Source of the DNA: Diphasiastrum complanatum
Lineage: Eukaryota; Streptophyta; Lycopodiopsida; Lycopodiales; Lycopodiaceae
NCBI GenBank assembly: GCA_029204225.1
Contig: CM055100.1
Span: 1,464,587-1,528,586 of the forward strand
Length of the DNA stretch: 64,000 nucleotides
Direction of reading: 5' to 3'
The position numbers and the translations under genes are program-made. This document shows, piece after piece, positions 1-11,223 of this stretch. Under the pieces are notes generated by a model. The model saw only the letters and a list, made by a program, of their open reading frames with translations. It had not been told where the DNA came from and did not search any database. Position 1 is the stretch's first letter. Every line of letters begins with the position of its first letter.

Positions 1-539
1 CCGGAGCATTGATTGTGGCTCTGTTGTTTTAGTTTCAGTAGTCTGTCTCCAGCAGACGGTCTACCATTGTACTCAGATGATTTTTCACATTATATACAGT
101 GTTTGGCCTACATTATTTGCTACACATTGTGCGTATGTCGCTCTGTACATGTGATGTTGTATTTTCAATTTTATGTCAAATTCTATGTGCGTGTGTGAAT
201 CTTATTTTCATTTAATTTCGTTTGAAGTGAATGCTAGCTTCACATATATGCACCTACATCATGAGCACAACAATCACCCCTACACCTCAAACGACATTTC
301 ATAAACACATGTAATACATCTGCATTTAAAAAAATTACAGAGATTGCATCTTACATGACTAGGCTCGCGTTGCACAAAAAACAACTATGTATATATTCAA
401 CCGTTGTATCAAGATAACATCACATATACTGTCATTTTTTTAAGCAGCCATCTAGTTATTTGCTGCACCATAAACTGCCGAAAACTACATAGCAACAGTC
501 CGCCACATGCGGCTGGACCTTATCTATTCTAAACATCCC
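1..539. other. no recognisable feature
   Basis: AT-rich DNA with only short chance open frames. I see no protein motif, RNA gene or repeat structure. Confidence 0.5.
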
Positions 540-905
540 TCACTGATCCTCCACCGACTCTTCGCCCTCATCTGGTGCATTGTTTTGTCGCTCTTGCTCT
601 GCCTCCCGGTTAGCCCGAGCTGCCTCCTGGTTAGCTCGATGTCTGGCCGCCCTTTTTCTGACCATGATGAGCTGCCGTTGTGTGAAATTCATTCCGATCT
701 GCTCATCCAGAACTAGCTCGACAGCGGGGACAGGATCCACAGCGGGGGCGGGTGGCTCTGGTTCCGGATTTCTTTGCCGAGTCTGTCATAACATCTCTCG
801 GATATCTGCCTCTTGCTTCCGATGTCTCTCATTGTGCCTTCGGATATCTTCCTCAAGCTTCCTCCTGGCTTCGCCCTCGGGCTTCGGTGGTATGCGCTCT
901 GCCAT
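540..905 (-). pseudogene. charged hypothetical ORF broken by one in-frame TGA
   Basis: Read from an ATG at 905-903, the frame runs 121 codons to 540 with a single TGA at 788-786 (codon 40). Both halves have the same unusual composition, rich in Glu, Arg and Gln. The C-terminal half is an Arg/Glu/Ala-rich stretch likely to form a helix or coiled coil, ending in an acidic tail. The frame is open upstream only to a TGA at 971-969. I do not recognise a family. It could be the leader or gag end of a retroelement or a random GC-rich frame. The composition shared across the stop is the only hint that it was once translated. Confidence 0.25.
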
Positions 906-971
906 CTCGATCGACCTTCTCCTCACAGCACTCTGGTCCTTGAACACTCTCTCATAGCACCCTAGCTCTCA

Positions 972-1389
972 AACAGCCTCTCACAGCCTGTCACCGGCTC
1001 TCGCTTGCTCTCTCACTGTCTATCACTAGCTCTCTCACAGCCTTTGAAAATGCCGATCCCAATGGCATTGTGAGTGTCTATTTATCCCCATAGCCTGATC
1101 GGCCATGTGGATCTCCATCATCCATCCATGTGCCTCTGTACTTGCCCCCATGTGATGCTCCCCCCCCCCCCCTCCTGTGTTGGTCTCCCATTGGCCCCAT
1201 GGTCTGCTCACCCACAGTGCCCATGTGCCACTGCACCAGTCCCCTGCACCATGTCCTATACCCTCTTTTTTTACACCCAGTACTCTTTTTTTTTTTTTTT
1301 TTTTTAATTCCATTTTTTAGTCCTTTTTTGGTAAGTAATAAGCAAATTTTTTTTATTAAATATATTAAAAAATAAAAAAAATATTAAAA
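972..1389. other. low-complexity intergenic DNA
   Basis: Contains a C-run near 1150-1160, a T-run near 1286-1306 and CT-rich sequence. No gene-like content. Confidence 0.5.
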
Positions 1390-1479
1390 ATGGTACCGCG
1401 GATCCCAGGACAGTACCGTACCGGCGGTACCACTGATATGGTACCGGCGGTACTATACCAGCGGTACCAGGGGGTACTA

Positions 1480-1537
<58 letters not shown>

Positions 1538-1745
1538 GCGTCCGGATGCGGACAATTTGCGTCCGGTATTCGGACCCGGACGCGTCTGACCCCCGGACGC
1601 GTCCACATTTTTTATTTATTTTTTAAAATTTTTTTACCACGAAATATCACTAAAAATTTAAAAAAAAAAGCGGACGCGTCCGGACCCCGGACGCACCCCC
1701 GGCGCGTCTGGGTCTGGATGCGGACGCAGACACAGACGCGTGTTC
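1390..1745. repeat. GC-rich GGTACC / CGTCCGG palindromic repeat block
   Basis: Two motif families flank a TA microsatellite. Between 1390 and 1478 the palindromic hexamer GGTACC and the string GTACCGGCGGTAC recur several times. Between 1539 and 1740 the motifs GCGTCCGG, CCGGACGC and GGACGCGTCC occur in both orientations around an AT-rich spacer (1605-1670). The arrangement suggests an inverted-repeat element or a decayed minisatellite. No coding potential is evident. Confidence 0.6.
1482..1529. repeat. (TA)n microsatellite
   Basis: Uninterrupted alternating A and T for about 48 bases, directly followed by a T-run. Confidence 0.95.
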
Positions 1746-2414
1746 GGACTCACCATTGCAGTGGAACATGTTTCATAATATCAACAGTGTGGAATTCGAA
1801 ACGTCGTGATTATTATTTTAAAAAACTTAATTGGAAATGTTCCTGTAATTTTGTTATAAGCTCAATTGTGAATTTGTCAAGTTTTAATTTGAATTCCAAT
1901 CGGTTGCTTGTCAAAGTGTAAATGTGATACGATTATCTTTTACAATCAGGCACCAAGACAATAGTAGCCTGTTCACATGGGTAGTTACAACAGACAAGCA
2001 ATTTGTTAAGAATATTTGAAAAAATCTCTACTCAATTGAAAATATATAAACAAATATTACAAAATAAAAGAAAGCAAGTATTTTCTGTTTTTAATACAAA
2101 TATTCTAACAAGGTGTATTTTGGCAAGGCTTTCATAGCAGTGAAAAATGCAAATAATAGCTTGATTAACTATATTTTGTTGTACATAAAGTGATTTCACA
2201 CCTGCCCGACCTTCCCACGTGTGAAGGATAGGCTTAGGTAGGGTAGTATCGAATCTCATGAGTAGATAAGTTCATTTGGCAAGTTTTTATAAGTTAGTAT
2301 CAAATTTTTTGAATCCACAAATCTTGGAGAAGTGCAATTTGATTCGATGCTTCTATTGCTTATATTAATAAATGATGGCAAAATTCAATAACGTACAAAA
2401 AGATGAAAGTATAC
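1746..2414. other. no recognisable feature
   Basis: AT-rich sequence between the palindromic repeat block and the LINE insertion site. No coherent frame or repeat seen. Confidence 0.5.
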
Positions 2415-2443
2415 AAAATGATAATGGGGACAGAGCGATAGCG

Positions 2444-5031
2444 ATGGCGATGGATGTGGACGCTTTGTCAGCGGGCGATGGCCGCCCCTCTGCGTCGGAG
2501 GGCGATGTAGATCGCGGCTGCCCCCCCCTCTCCTCCCCTGCGTTGCTGCCTGCCTGCCTTGCTGAGTCCTCTACCACGTGTGGAGACGGCCTCCTGCCCG
2601 CTCCCTCGGCCCTTCCCTCTTCGCTTCTTTCTTCTTCTCTTCCTCCTCCTCCTCCTCCTCTTTCTGCTGCCCCCCTTGGTGCTTTCTCGTCCTTCCCTGT
2701 GCCTGCCTGCACTCCTCCTTTGCTTGCGCTTCCTGCTCTCTTGCAATCTTTGTTGCCTTCTCTGTCTGATGCTCCTCAACCGTTCCCCCCCCCTCTCTGC
2801 AATTTTTTCCACCGCTCTCCTCCTCTTCTATGGTGGACCCTGATCCTCAGCTGTCATCCTCTTCTTTGCTTCCTTTGCCTTCTGCTGCCCTGTTGCCAGC
2901 TTTGTCGGCTGCTGGCCTTCTCTCTGCTGCTTAGGATGGAGCCCCCACTCTTTTTTCTGGTGCTGTCTTGCAAAGCCCTGGTTCCTCCACGTCAGGCCTC
3001 TCCTCATATCAAGCTAGTTCGCCGGCGAGCTGCGCTCCTGGAGTGTCGTGTTTATCCTCCTCAAGCAGCTCGGCAGTTGCCTCAAGCATGTCCTATTCCT
3101 CAGTTGCCGCCTTCAGTGCTGACAGGGAAGGGTGGCAGTCGCTGTGGGTGCCCTCCTATGTGCAAGCATGTACCTCAACGTCGGCTTCGCGTTACACTTC
3201 ATCTCTGTATGCAGGAGGCATACCGTCAACTGCTTCACCATGCGTCTCAGTTTCCGGACAAGCATCACCTTCTGGTGCCGCTCCTCTCCAAGCTTGTGCA
3301 GCTGGTCGATTTGCTTGGAGACATGCTGCCTCTCCTGGATCAGATGATTGAAAGGCTCGCTCCTTTCAACTTGATTCTTTTCAATTCACCAGCTATCTCT
3401 CTTATCTTGCTGATCACTCTGTGATAGCTTATTTCATGGGAAGACCTCCCTTTGCTGAGGATGTTAAGGAGTTCGGGGAGCAACAGTGGGAAAAACTCAA
3501 TGCTCGGGTACATGGATCTCAGGCTCTAGGCAAGGGTTTCTACCTCTTCCGACTTAGCAATGCTCAGGAGGTTGCTCCTGTACTTACCAATGGTCCTTAC
3601 TTTTTCCGTGGCAATCCGGTGTATGTTACTCGGTATACGGATTCCTTCTCTATCGAAGATACTTCGCAGCTGGACGTTCCTGTGTGGGTTGAGCTCCCTT
3701 TCTTCCCTCCAAAATTGGTGCCTGCACTGCCTATGGTGTTGGAAAGCTTGGGCAAAGTCTTTCTGATTCAGCCTGCTCGGCTCCATAACCCTTCACCTCA
3801 TGTGCGAGCATGTGTGCTCTGGAAGCTGGCTGATCCTCATTAGAGGAGTTTTGAGCTCCAAAAAGACCCTTTAAGATTTCGTGCAAGATGTAGTTTATAT
3901 TATTAAAATATTATAACACTAATACTTTTGGCTTGCCATAACTTTTTAATCGTGGCTCAAAAGTATGGCATGTAACAGATCATTGGAAAGCCCTTGTTGA
4001 GCACTTTCCAAGGCACCAAACTGCGCTAAATTCGGACTTACCACTAGTTATGCCATTTTTAGTGTGGAATCAAACTGTGGATTCAAAAAGTTACGTTACG
4101 TAGATTTCAAATTTGAGTGTTTTGATTGGTCCATGTGTTAAGAAAAAATTGAGAAAAAATATAAAAAAAATCTTTACAAAGGGTCTTTTTGGAATTTAGA
4201 ACTCCTCTAATGGTGGTTGAGCAGCTACAATTTCACTGTATGGGCCGTGTGTACCACCAGCAGGTCTTTTTCAAAGGCCTCCCTGACTCATGTTATTGTT
4301 GTCGCCGGCTCGGCCATGCTGTGGCTTCTTGATCTCTTCTTGCCAGACGTGCTCCCCATCGTGCTAACCCTCCATCGACTGTGAATTCTGCTCCTTTGCT
4401 CGCTACTCCACTCTCCGTCTCGTGTGGTGCCCCATCTCTGGTTCCTTCTTCTTCTCACCCTGTTTCTACGCCTGTCCCAATCGTTCCCTCTCTGCTCCAT
4501 GTGTTAGGAACACTTGCTCCTCCCTTGTCTCTTTCACACTCTCATGTGCCAGAAACCTCCCCCATGAAAGAATGTCCCCTCCTGGTGGCTCCCCTAGTCG
4601 CTGCCTCGGGTCCTTCTTCTCTGCCTGATTCATCAGCTCCTGTTTCACCTCCCATGATGCCCTCTCTTGCTGTGCCTCTGCCGCTACCTATGCTTTGGGC
4701 AGATTATGGAGAAGAAATTGGCCTTCCCCCTTTTCCTACTGTCAGTCTTGTGGCTGATCTTCCTGGAGGGCAGCTGGGTTCTCCTGTGTATTCCTCTCAG
4801 CCTTCGCTTCTCTCTCGCAGTGCTTCCCGGCTGTTGTTGCAGGATTCCTCTAATGGCAACTCGGGCTCTGCGCTCAGAATCAAGAGGCCTTCTTCAAATG
4901 ATCCTCGCCTCGCAGCTCTTAAGTGCGACCTGCATTCCAAATCCAAGGCTAGTGCTGCAGGCAAGTCTGCTCTTCTTGCAGCGGCTAAGGCAGTGGTGCC
5001 CTCTTCTTCTGCTGCTCCTATGTCTGCATGA
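2444..5031 (+). pseudogene. LINE ORF1 (gag-like RNA-binding protein), decayed
   Basis: Likely starts at the ATG at 2444, 17 bases inside the element. The N-terminal region is Pro/Ser-rich. The frame shifts within a C9 run (2785-2793), then stays in one frame to 5031 apart from stops at 2932 (TAG), 3349 (TGA) and 4330 (TGA) and the MITE at 3841-4209. A DUF4283-like domain lies at about 3350-3840 (YFMGRPPF, GKGFYLFRL, GPYFFRGNPVY). A CX2CX4HX4C zinc knuckle follows at about 4291-4332. Its last Cys codon is the TGA at 4330, so the knuckle has lost its final ligand. A Ser/Pro-rich tail with KSKASAAGKSALLAAAKAVV precedes the stop. The stop overlaps the ORF2 start in the string ATGA. Confidence 0.85.
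3841..4209. mobile_element. MITE inserted in LINE ORF1
   Basis: A non-coding AT-rich insert of about 365 bp separates the DUF4283 domain from the zinc knuckle. Its ends are inverted repeats of roughly 32 bp: left end TAGAGGAGTTTTGAGCTCCA followed by AAAAGACCCTTT, and a right end whose reverse complement starts TAGAGGAGTTCTAAATTCCA and continues the same way. The two-base duplication is TA (3841-3842 and 4208-4209) or AT, so a Tc1/mariner (Stowaway-type) MITE is the best guess. The TTAG...CTAA ends make exact boundaries ambiguous. It has no ORF. Confidence 0.8.
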
Positions 5032-8000
5032 ACATCTACTCTTGGAATGTGCGGGGCCTAAATGCTCTTGTCAGGCGTACCTGCTTGGCACAGTTTTTAT
5101 CTACTTATCCTCAACACAACACAATTGTTGCTCTGCAAGAAACAAAGTTGCGAGGCTTCACCGAGCACTGTCTTATCCGCAAATTTGCTACGTTGCTTCC
5201 TCGGCTCAAGGCACTCGTGGTGGGGTGTTAACTTTGGTTTCCCGTGATTGGCAGGTGCTCTCTAGCCAGGTTCTCCTCCAGTTGAGTAAGTTGGGCTTTT
5301 CTTTCTCTCTGCTTAACCTTTACGCCCCTTCTAGCACCATTGACCGCATTGCCTTCTGGTCTTCTCTTCTTCTTATTTTTGATACTCATTTGATTGTTAC
5401 TGGTGACTTCAATATGTACATTCACCCTGGTGATGGCCCCCATACTATTTCTTCTACTGAGTTCATCTCCTGGATGTCTTTTCAGTCTGCTTATCATTTG
5501 CTTGACGTTCAAGACCTACTGCATGACTTTCCACACCACACCTGGATGAACACTCGGCTTGGCCCCTCTTTCCATTCTGCCCGTCTTGATCGCTTTTATG
5601 TCTCTTCTTTTGGCTCTTGGCTTCGTCTCTTACGGTCTGAAACACACCATTTTACGGTTCTCTCTGATCACAGTCCTGTTTTTCTCAAGTGCTCTTTTCA
5701 TCAAGTCCCTGTTACTCCTTTTGTCTCTCCTTACGTTATGAATGCTTCTCTCCTTTCCTCTCCTACTGTTGCTCCCGGTCTCTCTGCTGCTCTCACTTCC
5801 TTCTCTTCTTTTCAAGATAGGTTGGATGTTGGAGTTGCTTACCTACGGCACTCTGGTCACGACCGTCATCGCTCCTTATCTCGTGCCAAGTGCCTAGCCC
5901 TTTCTCTTCTTGCACACATCTCTACTACTCGAGCCCTCTCTGGTAATCCTCTCTCCTTTGCCTCTCTGGAACTTCTTTGTCAATCCATTCTGCGTCGTAT
6001 TGATTCATATGTTGCAATAGGCCTTATGCGTTGTGCCAAGCTCAATTGGCTTCTTTATGGTGACCTTCCCTCTTCCTCCTTTTTTCGGGTCCTCCATCGG
6101 CGGTGAGAAGCCTCTTTTGTTCATTCTCTACTAGCCCCCTCCGGTCCTCTTACTGACTCTTCGACCATGATTCAAGCCTTCATTTCTCTTCTCTCTTCCT
6201 TCTCCCTCGAGCCTGGCCTCCTATTGCACCATGACTACCACCCTTTCTGCGGCAAGTTCTTCCTTGTTGAGTGTTCCCTTCACCCTCTCTGAGCTCCACT
6301 CTGCTCTCCTTTCTCTTCCTTTGGGCAAAACTCCTGGTCCAGATGGTATTATTCTGGAATTTTTTGTTCGCTTCTGGTCTGATTTGGGCCCTAGCCTCCT
6401 TGACCTTGTCTTGCATGCCTCCTCCTCGGGATCACTGCCTGCCTCTGTGACTGCGGGCCTGATCAAGCTCATTCCTAAGAAACCTCATCCCCTTGCTTTG
6501 TCTGACTTTCGGCCCCTGACTATGCTTAACACTTCTTACAAAATCATTGCCAAGGCTCTTGCCTTGCGCTTGTCCCCCTTGCTCCTGTCCGTTCTCTCTC
6601 TGAAACAGTTTGGCTTTGTTAAGGGCCGCAATATTATGGACTCTATCCTTAACATCTGGACTATGACTGACTCCCTTTCCTCCTCCTCTACTCCCTCTAT
6701 CATTCTTCGTCTCGACTTGGTCAAGGCTTTTGACCGCATTGGTTGGGAGTACCTTTTCTACTGCTGCTGTGCCCTGTGTATTCCTTCCCCCTTTCTTGCT
6801 CTCATTCGGGCTCTTTATCTTTCCTCTTCTTCTGTGCTCCATTTTAACGGTTGCATGTCTGCTCCCTTTTCTCTTCGCTCGGGGATTCGTCAAGGTTGTC
6901 CGCTCTCCCCTTTGCTATTTGCCATTGCCACTGAGCCCTTTTCTCGTGCCCTTCGGGAGGCTACCCTTTCTCGCTCTATAGCTCCTGTCCATTCTCCTAT
7001 CGGCCCTCTCTCTCACCAGCTCTTTGCTAACGATAGTACCCTTTTTTCTCTTCTTTCAGAGCCTCATGTTTGACACCTCCTCTCCCTTTTCTCTAATTTC
7101 TGTCATTACTCTTCCTCTGTCCTCAATAAGGGGAAGTCTGAGCTTCATGTCATTGCTCCCTCTCCTCCTCCCTGGGTTATTTCTTTGGGCATTGCTGTTA
7201 TTCCCCATGGTACTATCACCCGACTTTTGGGCGTTCCTTTTGGCTTGAATATTTCTTCAGCTCAGCGTTCCTCCTGGTTCCTTGCCTCTTTTACTCGTAA
7301 ACTTTTACCCTGGGACCCCTACTATATGTCCTTTGCCTCCCGGGTCATTGGCGCCCGCCACATCCTTGCTGCCTACCCGGTTTTTTTTTTCCTCTATCTT
7401 TCTTAGTACTAAATCTCTCCTCCTTACTGTTGCTAAGCTGCTCCGGCGTTTCCTTTGGGCTAACAAAAGACCTCTTCTCCCTTGGTCTATTTGCACGTCT
7501 CCTATCTCTGATGGTGGTCTTGGCATTCCTGATCCCCTGCTTAAAAATGAGTCTCTTGTCTTCCGTTGCTTGTCTACCCTTCCCTCCCCCTCTCAACCTT
7601 GACATTTTCTTCTTCTTTCTTTTCTGTCTAGGACTGCTGCGGTTCCTCCCCTTCTTTGCCCTTCTCCTTCTTTCTGCCAGCTCCTTGCTTTTGGGGGGTC
7701 TTTTCGACTTCGTGGTCCATTTATTCTAAAGAACCTCAGCCTGGCCCTTCTGGATCTCTTCTCTCTCTTTCATCGCACTTCTCCTTTTGTTCTTCATACG
7801 ACTGATCCGATTTGGACCTCCGCCCTCTTCCCCTCCGCTGCTGCTCCTCTTTTCGCGGCACACCCTCGCCTTTCTCTTTCTTTGGCTCGGAAGGGTCTTC
7901 TTTCTTTTGGTCAACTACTTCATGTTCCTCCTTGCCAGCTTCTTTTGGGCTCTTCCCTTACTTCTGGGGAATGCTCTTTTTTAGCTTCTACCTCCTTCTC

Positions 8001-8563
8001 TGCTCTTCATTTTTGTCTTAGCTCTGCTCCGTCCCCTTCCCAGGCTGATTGGGCCCCCTCTCTTGAGCCCTCCCTTTTCAGTTATTCTATGGTCCATTTT
8101 CGTCGCTACCCTTCTCTTATCCCCGACTATTTTAACTCTCTCTGGTCCCTTGTTGATCCCCCTTCTATCTGGCATGCCCGCTTTCGGGCCCTTCGTCCTA
8201 TTCCGGTCGGCAAACTTCTATTTGGCTTACCGCATTCTTTTCAAGTCCCTCCCTCGCCATGCCAAGTGGCCTTTTCTCACTGACCACCTTTGCCCGGTTT
8301 GCCAACTGGAGGATAAAACTGCTGAGCACTTGTTTTTTCACTTCTGCCGCCCCCTGTGGATGGATTTCACTCACCTGCTTGGTCAATGGGGAGTCCCTCC
8401 TATGCTCACTCTACGCGCTGCCTTGCTTGGTGATTCCCTGATTCAGAATTGTGCTACACTTACTATTTGGCATGTCTGCAGGCTCTCTGTTCTATGGTAG
8501 GTTTGGACTTCTCGAAATCATATGGTTTTTGATGGTGCAGCTCCTCCTACGACGACTCTTTGA
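5028..8563 (+). pseudogene. LINE ORF2: endonuclease, reverse transcriptase, zf-RVT; decayed
   Basis: ORF2 starts at the ATG of the ATGA overlap with ORF1. The endonuclease shows IYSWNVRGLN, LQETKL, LYAPSS, GDFNMY, ARLDRFYVS and LSDHSPV. The RT shows GKTPGPDG, LIPKK, FRPLTMLNTSYKIIAKA, QFGFVKGRNI, LRLDLVKAFDRIGW and GIRQGCPLSPLLFAI. Its catalytic box reads FAND (about 7024-7035) instead of F/YADD, a first-Asp to Asn change. The C-terminus has the zf-RVT motif LCPVCQLEDKTAEHLFFHFC (about 8290-8350). Lesions: frameshifts near 5200, 6200, in a T10 run at 7381-7390 and near 8220; stops at 6104, 7071, 7600 and 8498. Enzymatically dead. Confidence 0.92.
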
Positions 8564-8803
8564 TTTGGACAGGCTCTACATTTTCTAGCCATTACCTAGT
8601 CGTTAGCTTTATATTTTGAGTATGGATGGACAGCCTCCCTGCGTGGTGTGCTTGTAGTCCATTCTATCCTTCTGTTTGTATAGTCCCCCTACTTGGGGTC
8701 TGACATTTGCGGCCTTGGGCTGCTGACTTTATTTTGTACTTGTACATTTGTGAAAATTATACTAGTATCTTTAAGTTATGCAAAAAAAAAAAAAATGATA
8801 ATG

Positions 8804-9208
8804 TCAAATGGCAGATATCAATCTTGTTGAAAAACTTAAAAGTACCTAAAGTAGTTAATTAACTACTCAAAACCAACTGCTTGATGTAAATCACTAACTA
8901 GAATGGTGTCACCAATAGGTAGTGCAGGAAGCTTCGAGGCAACCGCTTCTACAAATTGAGCTCGACGAATAAATAGAAAACGCCTGTGAACATTGCAATG
9001 CAATAGAAGTACGTTGACGATAGAAAGAAACTATGACGGATGGTAACATAATACTTTGACCCTAGCGTTTCACAACAAGCTCTACACATAATGACAAAGA
9101 ATCATTAAATTTCTTATAAAGATATCCGTATGTTTCTAAGGCAAAGGGGATGAAGTCTTCACCAAAAGACGAACATTATAATCTCGCTCCTCCTCTTGGG
9201 CTGCGTGA
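8804..9208. other. no recognisable feature
   Basis: Continuation of the DNA the LINE inserted into. No coding frame or repeat recognised before the copia gag fragment. Confidence 0.5.
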
Positions 9209-9731
9209 GATGCTGTAGCCCCTTGCGTGGCAAGGATGGCCCTTCATATCATCAAGATGAATGTTTCTAATGAACTGTTGAGGGAGACTGGCTCATGTAC
9301 CACATCCAAGGAGGCTTGGGACACATTGAAGTCTATCTATGAGGCAAGAACACATCAAGGTTGCTCACACTAAGGAATCAAAATTTTCAAAGCTTCCAAA
9401 GGAGTGATGAGAGTGCCTCAAATTATGTTTTGAGAGTCAAAGATCTTCATAGAGAGCTTGCTTGCATAGGAGACAACCTCAATTCAAAGGAGCTAGTGCA
9501 AGTGATAATCTTGTTCAATCTTATGCAATCAAGGAGGAGCTTCCAAGCTTGGTGGCACTACAAGGAGTTCTCATTTCCGAGGATTGTAGGCAAGAGAACA
9601 AGCTTATGATGATCAATCAACTTTCCTTGAAGGATGATGCAGCGGTGAATGCATACTTCACAAAGGACAAGCCAAGAGGAAGGGGCAAAGAGCCTCATCA
9701 ACATTTCAAGAAGGACAAGTCAAAGGAGTAG
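9209..9731 (+). pseudogene. copia gag (UBN2-type), frameshifted
   Basis: Three adjacent frames together give a copia gag. The first has ARMALHIIKMNVSNELL and SKEAWDTLKSIYEA (9209-9360). The second has LTLRNQNFQSF, SNYVLRVKDLHRELACIGD (9361 to about 9530). The third has ELPSLVALQGVLISEDCRQE and a Lys-rich end (about 9530-9731). A related copy lies at 60.2-60.9 kb. No intact zinc knuckle follows. Confidence 0.8.
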
Positions 9732-9879
9732 AGTGATGATGATTCCTCACAAACATCAACAAGTTGCAAATCCAACAAGAAGTGCTTCTTTTCAAGAAGA
9801 AAGAGTTTCTCAAGCAACCCAATCTAGCCAAAGAGAGTGAAGGTGAGTTAGAAGGTAGTTATGAAGAAAGTTCTCTCAT

Positions 9880-10148
9880 GATGTCTATGTACTCCTCTTC
9901 TAGTTTTGAAGTTGAAAATTCATGGTGGATAGATATTTGGTTCTCACATGACTAGTTCAAGAATATCTGTCACTTCTCTTGCACCTTACAATGGTTCTAA
10001 AAAGTTCATCTTCTTTCCTATTGATGGTGAATGCAAGATAGAAGGAATTGGTAGTGTACCAATTTGTGTTGATTCCACTATGATTCTCAAAGATGTACTT
10101 TATGTGCCTAATCTCACTATGAATGTCATCAGTGTTGATGTTAGATGA
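9880..10148 (+). pseudogene. copia protease region, active site destroyed
   Basis: The tail WWID is followed by a garbled stretch where copia proteases have DSGA and then HMT. The next frame continues MTSSRISVTSLAPYNGSKKF, the segment GECKIEGIGSV and VLYVPNLTMNVISV, all typical downstream protease sequence. The DSG triad is not intact in any frame. Confidence 0.7.
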
Positions 10149-10439
10149 TGCTTTCCAAGTTGATTTTGGAAAAGATGCTTTGCTTGGTTAAAAGGGATGG
10201 TGATGTGGTAGCAAGTGGGACGAGATGTGGTAATCTTTTCAAGATTGATGCTAATCCTTGTGGAAGTGTGGTAAAGAGGGGAGGAGAAGGCAAGTGATCT
10301 ACCTCAACCTATGTTCCAAGATGAAAAGACTCATGAAGATGGTGCTTTGGCAAAAGCACATGGAGAGCTATTGCCAAGGAGGCCTACTTCTCATCAATTC
10401 CCTTATCTTGTTCATAAGGGAGCTCTCTACATTATTTTC

Positions 10440-11223
10440 ACACCACCATTGAAGAACCATCATGTGTGGAGGAGGAACTTCTCTCAAAGGAATGGGTCAA
10501 AGCCATGGAGGCCGAGTATGAGGCTTGATGCAAAATGATACATGGGAGCTTGTAGATCCACCTAATGACAAGCATGTCATTGGATGGAAGTGGTCTATAT
10601 GATCAGGATCAATGATAATGGATCAATCAACAAGTACAAAGCAAGTCTTTGTGCCAAGGGCTATGCACAAATCAAAGGTATTGATTATGAAGTGACCTTT
10701 GCCCCCGTGGCAAAGATGGTAACCATTAGACTTCTCATTTCCATTTTTTGCTTTTATGATTGGAAAATGCTACAACTTGATGTTTCTAATGCATCTTTGA
10801 ATGGTTACCTTGAAGAAGAGATATACATGGATCAACCTCCAGGTTTTGTGATGGATGTCAAAGAATCAAAAGTATGCCTACTTTTGAAAAATCTTTATGG
10901 CTCAAAACAAGCCCCAAGGGCTTGGTATTGGAGGTTAGATTCTTATCTTCTCTCTATTGGATTCAAGCTTAGCACATATGATCCATCATTATACTCTAAA
11001 AATGTTGGTAATGATGTAATCATGTTGCTTATTTATGTTGATGACATTCTATTATGTGGTAGCAACATAGATCTACTAAATGCTACCAAGATCTCTTTAC
11101 GAAAGGAATTTAAAATGCAAGATCTTGGTTATTTACAACATGTACTTGGATTAGAGATCAAGATCTCTAATGATCTAGCTTTCATTTCTCAAGAAAGTTA
11201 TGTAAGATCTCAAAAAGTTTAAA
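10440..11223 (+). pseudogene. copia reverse transcriptase (RVT_2)
   Basis: A broken N-terminal stretch (EEPSCVEEELLSKEWVKAME, then GWKW) leads into a long open frame from about 10584. Motifs: YKASLCAKGYAQIKGIDYEV, FAPVAKM, LQLDVSNASLNGYLEEEIYM, QPPGFV, LKNLYGSKQAPRAWY and the catalytic LLIYVDDILL. The YVDD box is intact. The frame ends at a TAA (11221-11223), and RNase H resumes in another frame. Confidence 0.9.

Larger units (their letters stand above)
2427..8795 (+). mobile_element. full-length LINE (non-LTR retrotransposon) with target duplication
   Basis: A 6.37 kb element bounded by an exact 12-bp direct repeat, AAAATGATAATG, at 2415-2426 and 8792-8803. The last four A of the right copy merge with a 14-base poly-A tail at 8782-8795. 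Inside are ORF1 (gag-like, DUF4283-type domain and zinc knuckle), then ORF2 with apurinic-type endonuclease, reverse transcriptase and zf-RVT domains, then a 3' UTR of about 230 bp. The sense strand is markedly pyrimidine-rich. A MITE interrupts ORF1. Stops, frameshifts and a lost RT catalytic Asp show the copy is dead. The intact ends and few lesions suggest a moderately young insertion. Confidence 0.92.

Noticed and set aside
2559-2843. Leu/Phe-rich frame resembling a membrane protein
   Set aside because: Out-of-frame reading of the pyrimidine-rich LINE ORF1; CT-rich DNA gives long Leu/Ser/Pro/Phe frames.
5228-5815. Minus-strand Arg/Lys-rich frames across the LINE
   Set aside because: Complement of a CT-rich coding strand. 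The endonuclease and RT motifs are all on the plus strand.
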